Of a stretch of 41,110 bases of DNA, positions 24,533 through 34,831 are shown piece after piece; the first letter of the stretch is position 1, and every line of letters starts with the position of its first letter. The position numbers and the translations under genes were made by a program. The notes beneath the pieces are model-generated. The model was not told the DNA's origin. It was given only the letters and a program-made list of their open reading frames with translations, and ran no database searches. The stretch is from Sphaerimonospora mesophila NBRC 14179 = JCM 3151 (lineage in GTDB: Bacteria > Actinomycetota > Actinomycetes > Streptosporangiales > Streptosporangiaceae): NCBI GenBank assembly GCA_001552515.1, contig BCRI01000060.1, forward strand, positions 1 to 41,110. Direction: 5' to 3'.

Positions 24533-25579
24533 GTGACCGCACGGCTCTTTCCGCGCCGTCGCGTCGTGGTCGCGCTCGCCGTCTCGATCCTCGCGCTCGG
24601 CGGTCTGACCGCCTGCGGCGGCGACGAGACGGCCGACACCACGGCCACCGGCGGCGGTAACAGTTCTCGCACGCTCAAGGTCGGCTACATCTCCGGCACC
24701 TCGCTCGCACCGGCCTTCGTCGCGGACGCGATGGGCTGCTACAAGAACGAGGGCCTGACGGTCGAGTTCCAGCCGATCAGGAACCCGGCCGACGCCATCG
24801 CCTTCCTCGCCTCAGACAAGATCGACGTTTACGTGGGGTCGCCGTCGGCCGGCATGTTCAACCAGGTGGCCAAGGGCGCCGAGCTCAAGATGGTCGCCTC
24901 TCTCGGCTCGATCAACACGCCCGAGGGCGAGGAGGCGCCCAGCGGCCTGTTCGGCGTCAAGGACGTCACGTCGGTGGCCGACCTCAAGGGCAAGCGCGTC
25001 GCCATGCTCGGCTCGGTCGGCTCGGCCACCTCCTACCTGCTGGGCAGGTCGCTGGAGGCGGGCGGCCTCACCTTCGCCGACGTCGAGCTGGTCTCGCTCG
25101 GCAGCTCCGACATGGTGCCCGCGCTCAAGAACAAGGGCGTCGAGGGCGCCCTTCTGTTCGCGCCGGAGACCCAGAAGGCGGTCGATCAGGACATCGCGCA
25201 CGCGCTCACCGACTCCAAGCAGGCCTACGGCAGCGACACCACGGCGGGCATCATGTACGGGCCCAAGCTGCTGAAGGAGGACCGGGACGCCGGTGTGCGG
25301 TTCCTGAAGGCGAACGCCTGCGCCGTCAAGCGGTTCGAGGGCGACTGGCGCAAGGACGCCGAGATCGTCAAGATGCTGGCGGACTTCATGAAGGTGCCGG
25401 AGAACACCATCAGCGGGGGCGGTCTCTACGCCTTCGACGCCAGCCTGGCCGTCAACGACAAGACCCTGACCCAGATGCAGGAGATGTTCATGCGGGTCGA
25501 GGGCATCCTCACCTACCCGGAGATCCTCCCGGTCGATCGGCTGATGGACGACGGCATCCGCGCCGAGGCCGTCGGTTAG
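24533..25579 (+). CDS. Substrate-binding lipoprotein, SsuA/TauA (NMT1-like) type
   Basis: This 348-aa exported lipoprotein has an Arg-rich start (RLFPRRR), a hydrophobic core and the lipobox LTAC with Cys28, followed by a Thr/Gly-rich linker. The mature domain opens with LKVGYISGTSLAPAFVADAMGCYKNEGLTVEF, the NMT1/SsuA-like pattern. It starts with GTG 24533, preceded by GAAAGGAA. It is the last gene of the transporter operon and is followed by a hairpin. The ligand is not readable; the lack of a sulfonate-metabolism gene nearby argues against a simple SsuA role. Confidence 0.92.
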   Translation: MTARLFPRRRVVVALAVSILALGGLTACGGDETADTTATGGGNSSRTLKVGYISGTSLAPAFVADAMGCYKNEGLTVEFQPIRNPADAIAFLASDKIDVYVGSPSAGMFNQVAKGAELKMVASLGSINTPEGEEAPSGLFGVKDVTSVADLKGKRVAMLGSVGSATSYLLGRSLEAGGLTFADVELVSLGSSDMVPALKNKGVEGALLFAPETQKAVDQDIAHALTDSKQAYGSDTTAGIMYGPKLLKEDRDAGVRFLKANACAVKRFEGDWRKDAEIVKMLADFMKVPENTISGGGLYAFDASLAVNDKTLTQMQEMFMRVEGILTYPEILPVDRLMDDGIRAEAVG

Positions 25580-25633
25580 ATCACCTGAGCCGGGCGGCGA
25601 TCGCCCTGACCTGACCACGCTGACCTGACGACG

Positions 25634-25680
25634 ATCGGCCGCGGGACCGAGTGCCTTCCAGCACCGGACCCGCGGCCGAT
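25634..25680 (+). terminator. Terminator hairpin after the transporter operon
   Basis: A 12-bp perfect stem (25634-25645 with 25669-25680) encloses a 23-nt apical part with a small inner GTGC/GCAC stem. It begins 54 nt after the lipoprotein stop and is followed by a T/C-rich run. Confidence 0.7.
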
Positions 25681-25694
25681 TCCGCTGTCCCCCC

Positions 25695-25936
25695 GTGATC
25701 TTGCAGTTTCTCGCCGGGAACCCTTGTGAGCTGGGAAGACAAACGTGGTGATCTTGCAGTTTCTCGCACGCGAGCCCTCTGACGTGCGCCTATACGGTCT
25801 GTGATCTTGCAGTTGATAAGTGCAAGATCACGAACCATGTTTTCGCTGCTCAGTGGGTAGGTCTGCGAGAAACTGCAAGATCGCGAACGCGAAGTCCCTG
25901 CTCTCGGTACCTGCATGCGAGTATTCGCAAGATCAC
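25695..25936. repeat. Cluster of five GTGATCTTGC repeat units
   Basis: Five copies of a ~20-bp unit fill most of the 353-nt gap 25580-25932. Copies at 25695-25714 and 25748-25767 read GTGATCTTGCAGTTTCTCGC on the + strand. At 25801-25831 two half-units form an 11-bp stem with a 9-nt loop. Copies at 25865-25884 and 25917-25936 are inverted; the last reads GTGATCTTGCGAATACTCGC on the minus strand and overlaps the ligase stop. The unit also makes up the hairpin at 9041-9100. Mixed orientation and irregular spacing rule out CRISPR. No transposase is near. Confidence 0.85.
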
Positions 25937-27513
25937 GGCCGGGGTGGGTGGGGTGGTGCGGTGGCCCGCAGTTCGCGGCGCAGCACCTTGCCCGCTTCGT
26001 TGCGTGGCATCGTGTCCACGGCCGTGAAGGCCACCGGCACCTTGTACGGGGCCAGGCGGTCGCGGCACCACGCCTCCAGCGCGGCGGGATCGACCCGCCG
26101 CCCCGGAGCGGCCACGATCCAGGCGTGGGGCACCTCGCCGAGGCGACGGTCGGGCACGCCGGCGACCGCCGCGTCGCGTACGGCCGGATGCCGCCTCAGC
26201 ACCTCCTCCACCTCGTCGGGGAAGACCTTCAGCCCGCCACGGTTGATCATGTCGCTGATCCGGCCCTCGATCCAGAGGAACCCGTCGGTGTCGAGGCGGC
26301 CGACGTCGCCCGTGCGCAGGAAACCGTCCACGAACCGGTCCTCGCCGTTCGGGCGCGGCGTCGCGTACCCGCGCATCCGGTAGGGCGAGCGGATGTGTAT
26401 GTGGCCGCGCTCGCCCATCGGCAGGTCCCGGTCGTTCTCGTCGAGGATGCGCACGTCGACGTCGTCGTACGGCCGGCCGGCCGCGCCGAGCTTGGCCGTG
26501 CCGAAACGCCGGATGTCGTCGATCGTCCAGCCGACCACCTCGCCGCCGAGTTCGGTCTGGCCGTACGAATTCAGCACGAGCACGCCGAAACGGTCGTGGA
26601 ACCGCTGCGCGGTGACGGGGGAGAGCGGCGCGGTGATCGAGCGTACGATCTTCAGCGGCTCCAGCATCTCGACCTCGTCGCTGTCGCAGAGCATCGTGAT
26701 CATCGCGGGCGCCAGCACGGTCGAGGTGAGCCGGTGCGCGCGCACCGCCTCGGCGAAGCCCGCCGGGGTGAACCGGTCGAGCAGGACCACACCGAACCCG
26801 GCGCGGAAGGAGAAGAGCGTGTTGAAGATCCCGGCCCACAGCGCCAGCGACAGCGGGACCAGATTGACCCGGATCGTCGTCGCCGGTTCGCGCGCTTCCG
26901 AGACACGCTGCCGGCGCAGCTTGCGCAGGCTCGCGTCCAGCGCGTCCATGGTGCCGCCGTGCCGCAGTAAGACCGACTTGGGCTTTCCCGTGGTCCCGGA
27001 CGTGCGCAGCACCAGGGCGATCTCGGGGTCGTAGGCCGGCGCCGCGTCGGTCACCGGCCGCCGGAGCCGTACGGTCCAATCCTTCTCGTCCAGTTCCACC
27101 ATGCCGACGTCGACGATCTGCCGATCGAGGTCGGCGGCGGCGCCGAGGAGGAGCGAGACCGGGGTGTCGCCGATCAGCTCCGCCACCTCGTGGCTCGTCA
27201 GGCGGCCGTTGATCGGCATGTAGACGCCGCCCGCCGTCCAGACCGCGAACATGGCCACCACGCCGGAGGTCCCCGATCCGACGAGCGCGGCGACGGGGTG
27301 GCCGGGCCGGACGCCGGCCAGGGTCAGCCCCTCCGCCACCCGGGACACGGCGGCGCGCAGCCCGGCCAGGGTGAGCGCGCCGCCGGTGGAGTGCACGACG
27401 GTGGCCTCGTCGAGTGCCGGAAGCTCTTCGATGAGCCGCACCAGGGACGGCTCGGGTCGCCGGTACGAAAGCAGGGAGGGTGGTTCATCCCCCTGCGGAA
27501 CGCTCGTGGTCAT
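25933..27513 (-). CDS. AMP-forming acyl-CoA synthetase
   Basis: This is a 526-aa ANL-superfamily ligase that activates a carboxylic acid with ATP and CoA. The P-loop is TSGTTGKPKS (171-180), the adenylate motif is NSYGQTELGGE, the hinge region is FLRTGDVGRLDTDGFLWIEGRISDMINRGG, and the catalytic Lys lies in PRNEAGKVLRREL near the C-terminus. The start is ATG 27513 with AGGAGAGG upstream. It is a single leftward gene with operator site C in its promoter, divergent from the PaaG-like crotonase unit. Substrate unknown; it is a different subfamily from the FadD3-like ligase at 28455. Confidence 0.92.
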   Translation of the reverse strand: MTTSVPQGDEPPSLLSYRRPEPSLVRLIEELPALDEATVVHSTGGALTLAGLRAAVSRVAEGLTLAGVRPGHPVAALVGSGTSGVVAMFAVWTAGGVYMPINGRLTSHEVAELIGDTPVSLLLGAAADLDRQIVDVGMVELDEKDWTVRLRRPVTDAAPAYDPEIALVLRTSGTTGKPKSVLLRHGGTMDALDASLRKLRRQRVSEAREPATTIRVNLVPLSLALWAGIFNTLFSFRAGFGVVLLDRFTPAGFAEAVRAHRLTSTVLAPAMITMLCDSDEVEMLEPLKIVRSITAPLSPVTAQRFHDRFGVLVLNSYGQTELGGEVVGWTIDDIRRFGTAKLGAAGRPYDDVDVRILDENDRDLPMGERGHIHIRSPYRMRGYATPRPNGEDRFVDGFLRTGDVGRLDTDGFLWIEGRISDMINRGGLKVFPDEVEEVLRRHPAVRDAAVAGVPDRRLGEVPHAWIVAAPGRRVDPAALEAWCRDRLAPYKVPVAFTAVDTMPRNEAGKVLRRELRATAPPHPPRP

Positions 27514-27538
27514 CGGCCTCTCCTACCTCACGCGATCA

Positions 27539-27558
27539 TCAATCATTATAAAGATAGT
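27539..27558 (-). promoter_or_regulatory. Regulon operator site C with embedded TATAAT
   Basis: The minus strand reads ACTATCTTTATAATGATTGA, with TATAAT inside as a likely -10 of the ligase gene. It shares ATCTTTATAATG exactly with site D 35 nt away on the other strand. Confidence 0.75.
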
Positions 27559-27592
27559 CTACATCGAGTGATTAGGGGTGGCGAGGTGAGGG

Positions 27593-27612
27593 GCAATCTT
27601 TATAATGCTTGC
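27593..27612 (+). promoter_or_regulatory. Regulon operator site D with embedded TATAAT, abutting a start codon
   Basis: GCAATCTTTATAATGCTTGC ends one base before the ATG of the crotonase. TATAAT (27601-27606) places transcription start at or next to 27613, so the mRNA would be leaderless. A bound repressor would cover the -10. Confidence 0.75.
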
Positions 27613-28425
27613 ATGCATAGCGACTATCCCGCCGTCGAGGGGGTCACCGTTCGGCTGGCGGAAGGCGTGCTGGAGCTGCGGCTGAACGATCCGCGACGGC
27701 GCAACGCGCTGGGCGACCGCTCGCTGCGCGCGCTCATCGACGCCCTGGAGACGGCACAGAACGACGAGGCGGTCCGCGCCGTTCTGCTGTCGGGCGAGGG
27801 CGACGACTTCTGCAGCGGCTTCGACATCGTCACCCGCAACTCCGGCGGCGGGGGGCGGCCGCGGCCGGGAGCGATCCAGCGGCGGCTGCCCTCGCAGGCC
27901 CACCGGCTGATCCCCATGATGTGCGAGCTCCAGGCGCCGGTCGTCTGCGCCGTGACGGGCTACGCGGTGGGGATCGGATTTCAGCTCGCGCTCGCCAGTG
28001 ACTTCGTGGTCGCCGACACCTCGGCGACCTTCTGGCAGCCGTTCATCACCCGGGGGATGACGCCCGACAGCGGCGCCACCTGGCTGACGACGCGTGCCGT
28101 CGGGCCGATGCGGGCCCGCCGCCTGCTCATGCTCGGCGAACGCCTCGACGCACGCACCGCCCTCGAGTGGGGGATCGTCCACGACCTGGTGGAGCCGGGG
28201 ACGGCGGGCGAGACGGCACGCGCGCTCGCGGCCAGGCTGGCCGCCGGGCCCACGGTGGCGCTCGGGCTCACCAAGGCCCTGATCAACCAGGCCGGCGACG
28301 CCGCGCTGCGCGAGCAGCTGCCGGCCGAGGCGTTCTCCCTGGAGATCTCCTCGCGGGCGCAGGACTTCCGGGAGGGCCTGAGCGCCTTCATGGACAAGCG
28401 CGAGCCGAAGTTCTCCGGAAAGTGA
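27613..28425 (+). CDS. PaaG/PaaB-like crotonase (isomerase type), probable leaderless gene
   Basis: This 270-aa crotonase has FCSGFDIV and TGYAVGIGFQLALASDFVVAD. The hydratase Glu positions are Gln124 and Phe144, while Asp152 in GMTPDSGATWLTTRAVG is kept, as in isomerase/dehalogenase-type crotonases such as PaaG. It would more likely shift a double bond or rearrange a ring-derived acyl-CoA than hydrate. I chose ATG 27613: there is no ribosome site, but a TATAAT lies 6 nt upstream, which fits leaderless expression. The in-frame extension upstream runs through operator sequence. It is first gene of a unit continuing to the ligase 29 nt later. Confidence 0.88.
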   Translation: MHSDYPAVEGVTVRLAEGVLELRLNDPRRRNALGDRSLRALIDALETAQNDEAVRAVLLSGEGDDFCSGFDIVTRNSGGGGRPRPGAIQRRLPSQAHRLIPMMCELQAPVVCAVTGYAVGIGFQLALASDFVVADTSATFWQPFITRGMTPDSGATWLTTRAVGPMRARRLLMLGERLDARTALEWGIVHDLVEPGTAGETARALAARLAAGPTVALGLTKALINQAGDAALREQLPAEAFSLEISSRAQDFREGLSAFMDKREPKFSGK

Positions 28426-28454
28426 CGGCCGCATCGACAGGGCCGGGAGGGCCA

Positions 28455-30080
28455 ATGGAGACTGACCAGGCGGCGACGCGGACGGTGCCGCGGATGTTGC
28501 TGGACCGGGCCGAGCGCTACGCCGACCGGCTCGCCGTGATCGACGGCGAGACCACGCTGACCTACCGCGGGCTGCTCGACGCCGCCCTGGAGACGGCGCG
28601 CGCCGCGATCGCGCTCGGCATCCGGCGCGGCGACCGGGTGGGCATCTGGGCGCCCAACACCCACCGGTGGGTCGTCGCCTCGCTCGGCCTGCACTGCGCC
28701 GGCGCCACCGTGGTTCCGCTCAACACCCGCTACCGCGGCCGGGAGGCGCGCGAGATCCTGGCCCGGGTGCGGGCCAGGGCGGTCTTCGTCGACGACGGCT
28801 TCCTCGGCTACGGCTACGCCTCGGCCGTACGGCGGCGCGACGAAGACGACGACGCGATCGAGGCGGCGCTCACCGACCTGATCGTGGTCGACATGCTCGA
28901 CGGCGCGTCCGAGGACGATCCGCGGCTGATGGGCTGGGGCGACTTCCTTGCCGGGGGCGCCGCCGTGCCGGCCGGCGCCGCGACCGAGGCCGCTCTCGCC
29001 GTCGAGCCCGGCGACCTCAGCGAGATCATCTTCACCTCGGGCACCACCGGAGCGGCCAAGGGCGTCATGATCCCGCACGGGCCCTGCCTGGACCTGTACG
29101 CCGATTACGGGCGCATCTGGGGGCTGCGGCCGGGTGACCGCTATCTGGTGTCGCTCCCGTTCTTCCACACGGGCGGCAACAAGGCGGGCCTGATCACCTG
29201 CCTGATGCACGGGCTGACCATCGTGCCCCTGGCGGTGTTCGACCCGGTCGAGGTCATGCGGATCGTGGAGTCCTGCCGGATCTCGGTCATGAACGGGCCG
29301 CCCACGGTCTACTACTCGCTGCTGGAGAGCCCAGTGCGTCACTCCTACGACCTCGGCTCGCTGCGCGTGGCCGCGACGGGAGCGGCCGTCGTGCCGGTGG
29401 CGCTGGTCGAGCGCGCCCGCTCCGAGCTGCCGTTCGAACACTTCATCACGGCCTACGGGATGACCGAGTGCTTCGGCACGGCGACCATGTGCCGTCAGGG
29501 CGACTCCGCCGAAGTGATCGCCCGGTCCAACGGGCGGGCGCTGCCGGGAGTCGAGCTGCGGGTCGTGGACCCCGAGGGGTGCGATCTGCCGACGGGCGAG
29601 CCGGGCGAGGTGCTGATCCGCGGCTCGAACGTCACCCCCGGATACTGGGAGGACCCCGAGTCCACCGCCGAGGCGATCGACGCCGGCGGCTGGCTGCGCT
29701 CCGGCGACGTCGGCACGCTGGACGCCGACGGGAACCTCAAGATCACCGACCGGATCAAGGACCTGTTCTTCGTCGGCGGCTTCAACGTCTCGCCCGCCGA
29801 GGTCGAGCAGGTGCTCGCCCGGCACCCGGCGATCTCGGAGCTGGCGGTCATCGGTGTGCCGGACGAACGGCTCGGCGAGGTGCCCAAGGCGTACGTCGTG
29901 CCCCGCACGGGCGTCGAGGCATCGGCCGACGAGATCATCGCCTGGGCCCGTGAGCGGCTGGCCAACTTCAAGGTCCCCCGGACGGTGGAGTTCGTCGGCA
30001 CGCTCCCGCGCAACGCCAGCGGAAAGATCCTCAAGCGCGACCTCCGCGGCGGCGCGCCCCGGCGTCATCAGGGGGTGTGA
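28455..30080 (+). CDS. FadD3-like acyl-CoA synthetase
   Basis: This 541-aa ANL ligase has the ATP-binding P-loop TSGTTGAAKG (194-203), AYGMTECFGTATMCRQ, SGDVGTLDADGNLKITDRIKDLFFVGGFNVSPAEVEQVLARH and the catalytic Lys in PRNASGKILKRDL. The stretches VGIWAPNTHRWVVASLGLH, VVPLNTRY and FFHTGGNKAGLITCLMHG recall FadD3, the ligase that activates the ring-derived indane-propionate in actinobacterial steroid breakdown. That subfamily hint suggests a bulky cyclic acid, but the substrate is not proven. The start is ATG 28455 after GGGAGG. The esterase gene begins directly after its stop codon. Confidence 0.88.
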   Translation: METDQAATRTVPRMLLDRAERYADRLAVIDGETTLTYRGLLDAALETARAAIALGIRRGDRVGIWAPNTHRWVVASLGLHCAGATVVPLNTRYRGREAREILARVRARAVFVDDGFLGYGYASAVRRRDEDDDAIEAALTDLIVVDMLDGASEDDPRLMGWGDFLAGGAAVPAGAATEAALAVEPGDLSEIIFTSGTTGAAKGVMIPHGPCLDLYADYGRIWGLRPGDRYLVSLPFFHTGGNKAGLITCLMHGLTIVPLAVFDPVEVMRIVESCRISVMNGPPTVYYSLLESPVRHSYDLGSLRVAATGAAVVPVALVERARSELPFEHFITAYGMTECFGTATMCRQGDSAEVIARSNGRALPGVELRVVDPEGCDLPTGEPGEVLIRGSNVTPGYWEDPESTAEAIDAGGWLRSGDVGTLDADGNLKITDRIKDLFFVGGFNVSPAEVEQVLARHPAISELAVIGVPDERLGEVPKAYVVPRTGVEASADEIIAWARERLANFKVPRTVEFVGTLPRNASGKILKRDLRGGAPRRHQGV

Positions 30081-31033
30081 ATGCTCGACACGGAGGTGTC
30101 CGGACTCCTGCAGGTCCTGGACCAGGGGTTTCCACCGGTTCACCTGATGACCGGGGCACAGGCGCGGGCGGCGGTGGCGGCCCGGCGCGTGCCGGTCGAC
30201 AACCTCGATGACGTCCGCGCCGCGGAAGACCGCGTGATCGACACCGAGGACGGGCCGCTGCGCGTGCGGATCTATCATCCGCGCGGTGACGGCGGCGAGC
30301 CCTTACCGGTGATCGTCTTCTTCCACGGCGGCGGCTTCGTCCTGTGCGACCTCGAGAGCCACGACGGGTTCTGCCGCCGGATGTCGAAGCACACCCGGGC
30401 GGTGGTCGTCTCGGTCGACTACCGGCTGGCTCCCGAGCACCGTGCGCCGGCCGCCGCCCGGGACGCGTACGCCGCGGTGCGGTGGGCGGCGCGGCACGCG
30501 GCCGAACTCGGCGGCGACCCGAACCGGATCGTGACCGCGGGCGACAGCGCCGGCGGCAACCTGGCGGCCGTCGTCTGCCTCATGGCGCGGGACCTGGGCG
30601 GACCGCCGATCGCGGCGCAGGTCCTCGTCTATCCGGTCATCGAGCCGTCGTTCGACTCCGACAGCTACCGCAGGTACGCCACGGGATACTTCAACACCAG
30701 GGACGCGATGCGGTGGTACTGGCGGCAGTACCTCGGCGGCGACACCGTGCCGGAGCCCGCCCACCATGTGGCGCCGCTGCGGGCGGCCGATCACGCCGGC
30801 CTGCCGCCGGCCGTCGTGGTCACCGCCGGGCTCGACCCGCTGTGCGACGAAGGCCGGGACTACGCCGCGGCGCTCGCCCGCTGCGGCGTGCCGCTCGTCC
30901 ACCGCCACTATCCCGGGCTGTTCCACGGCTTCCTGACCATCGCCGCGTTCGGGCCCGCCGTCTGCGCCCGCGACATCCTCTGGGCCGACATCACCTCGAT
31001 CCTCCCCGGCGCGACCCCTCGGAAGGCCCCCGC

Positions 31034-31037
<4 letters not shown>
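30081..31037 (+). CDS. Alpha/beta-hydrolase, HSL-family esterase
   Basis: This 318-aa cytoplasmic esterase/lactonase candidate has oxyanion-hole HGGGF at 82-86, nucleophile Ser156 in GDSAGGN, and the acid and base in GLDPLCDEG and HGFL near the C-terminus, the hormone-sensitive-lipase (bacterial group IV) layout. It starts at the base after the ligase stop and overlaps the BVMO start by 4 nt (ATGA), so the three are coupled. Next to a Baeyer-Villiger-type enzyme, the natural role is to cleave the ester or lactone it makes. Substrate is inferred from context. Confidence 0.9.
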
Positions 31038-33430
<2,393 letters not shown>

Positions 33431-33589
33431 ATCGTGTTTCAAAAGTCATGTCCTGCTACGCGCGGCCCAGATGGCGCCTCGCGGCGTCGGACTCGTCGCC
33501 CGTAGCCTCGGGCTACGAGCTCCTCCTCCGCCTTGGGACGCATCCATCTGGATCCACGCTCGCGACGGACAGCACTTTTTCAACGCTCC
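33431..33589. mobile_element. MITE-like 159-bp element flanked by CTAG
   Basis: The ends are imperfect inverted repeats: 15 of 20 bases match between GTGTTTCAAAAGTCATGTCC (33434-33453) and the reverse complement of the right end (33567-33586). Inner arms share CCAGATGG (33467-33474 and, inverted, 33544-33551). A central hairpin CGTAGCC-TCG-GGCTACG is at 33501-33517. CTAG flanks both sides (33427-33430 and 33590-33593), like a 4-bp target duplication of IS5-type elements. The left CTAG contains the stop codon of the fusion gene. No transposase is encoded; a relic is possible. Confidence 0.6.
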
Positions 33590-33619
33590 CTAGTCCCGCC
33601 TCACCGTCCCAGTATTTAT

Positions 33620-33639
33620 ACTATTATAGTAATGATAGA
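33620..33639 (+). promoter_or_regulatory. Regulon operator site E (ACAD/thiolase promoter)
   Basis: ACTATTATAGTAATGATAGA is close to a palindrome (CTAT...ATAG ends) and lies 22 nt before the ACAD start. TATACT at 33617-33622 overlaps it and is a likely -10. Confidence 0.7.
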
Positions 33640-33661
33640 GACTACTGGAAAGGGCGTGGGG

Positions 33662-34807
33662 ATGGACGGCGGGGACTTCGCCTCGGTTCTGGAAACGGTC
33701 CGGAGATTCGTACGCGAGGTCGTGGTGCCCGCGGAGGACGTCATCGAGGAGACCGACGAGATTCCCGAGGAGATCAGGCGCGGAGCCGCCGAGATGGGCC
33801 TGTTCGGCTACGCGCTTCCGGAGGAGTACGGCGGCCTGGGATGCGACGCGCTCCAGGACGCGCTGCTGGCGATGGAGGCCGGCTACACCACGCCCGCCTT
33901 CCGCTCCATGTTCGGCACGAACAACGGCATCGCGGGGCAGGTCCTGGTCAACTTCGGCACCGAGCGGCAGAAGCGGGAGTTCCTCCCGCGGATGGCCGCC
34001 GGCGAGTGCGTGGCCGCCTTCGCGCTCACCGAGCCCGAGGCCGGCTCCGACCCGAGCGGGCTGCGCACCAGCGCCGTCGCCGACGGCGACCACTACGTCG
34101 TCAACGGGCAGAAGCGCTTCATCACCAACGCCGGCCGGTCGGACATCCTGCTGGTCTTCGCCCGCACCGGCGGCCCCGGCGCCGATGGCATCTCGGTCTT
34201 CGTGGTCGACACCGACACGCCCGGGGTGACCGTGGGGCCGCCGGACCGGAAGATGGGCCAGCGCGGCTCGACCACATCCGAGATCTTCTTCACGGACGTG
34301 CGGGTGCCCGCCTCCCGCCTCGTCGGCGAGGTGGAGAGCGAGGGGTTCGGCGCCGCGATGCGCTCCCTGGCCAAGGGCCGCCTGCACATCGCGGCCTGCT
34401 GCGTCGGCATGGCGCACCGGCTCGTCGACGAAAGCGTCTCCTACGCCGCCTCGGCCAAGCAGGGCGGCACCGTCATCGGCGAGTTCCAGCAGGTCCAGGC
34501 GCTCATCGCCGAGTCGCAGACCGACCTCCTGGCCGGTCGCGCCCTGGTCCTGGAGACGGCCAGGGCCTATGACAGCGGCGCCGACCGGCGGCTGGCGCCG
34601 TCGAGCGCGAAGCTTTTCTGCAGCGAGATGGTCGGCCGCGTCGCCGACCGGGCGGTGCAGATCCACGGCGGCAGCGGATACATCCACGGGGTCGCGGTCG
34701 AGCGCTTCTACCGGGATGCCCGGCTGTACCGCCTCTACGAGGGGACCAGCGAGATCCAGAAGGTGATCATCGCAAGGGGGCTCCTCCGCACCGCGACCGC
34801 GCGGTGA
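33662..34807 (+). CDS. Acyl-CoA dehydrogenase
   Basis: This 381-aa ACAD has the full set of family blocks: LFGYALPEEYGGLGCDA, FALTEPEAGSDPSGLRT, GQKRFITNAGRSDILLVFART, IHGGSGYIHGVAVERFYRDARLYRLYEGTSEIQK. The catalytic base is Glu360 in YEGTSE. Length is standard for a homotetrameric enzyme. I chose ATG 33662, 8 nt after GGAAAGGG; an ATG at 33632 lies inside operator E and adds ten residues. It is first in a rightward unit with a thiolase (24 nt gap) and an LLM oxidoreductase. Acyl specificity is unknown. Confidence 0.92.
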   Translation: MDGGDFASVLETVRRFVREVVVPAEDVIEETDEIPEEIRRGAAEMGLFGYALPEEYGGLGCDALQDALLAMEAGYTTPAFRSMFGTNNGIAGQVLVNFGTERQKREFLPRMAAGECVAAFALTEPEAGSDPSGLRTSAVADGDHYVVNGQKRFITNAGRSDILLVFARTGGPGADGISVFVVDTDTPGVTVGPPDRKMGQRGSTTSEIFFTDVRVPASRLVGEVESEGFGAAMRSLAKGRLHIAACCVGMAHRLVDESVSYAASAKQGGTVIGEFQQVQALIAESQTDLLAGRALVLETARAYDSGADRRLAPSSAKLFCSEMVGRVADRAVQIHGGSGYIHGVAVERFYRDARLYRLYEGTSEIQKVIIARGLLRTATAR

Positions 34808-34831
34808 TCCCGCTGACGACAGGAGTGCATC

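Noticed and set aside
22835-25579. Naming the transporter ssuABC or tauABC
   Set aside because: The family is clear but ligand identity cannot be read from sequence, and context favours an organic acid.
25695-25936. CRISPR array
   Set aside because: Units differ in orientation and spacing, form hairpins with each other, and no cas gene is present.
33431-33589. Short frames or a structured regulatory RNA in the gap after the fusion gene
   Set aside because: Frames there have no ribosome site. The end-to-end inverted symmetry and CTAG flanks fit a small mobile element better, though an RNA role is not excluded.
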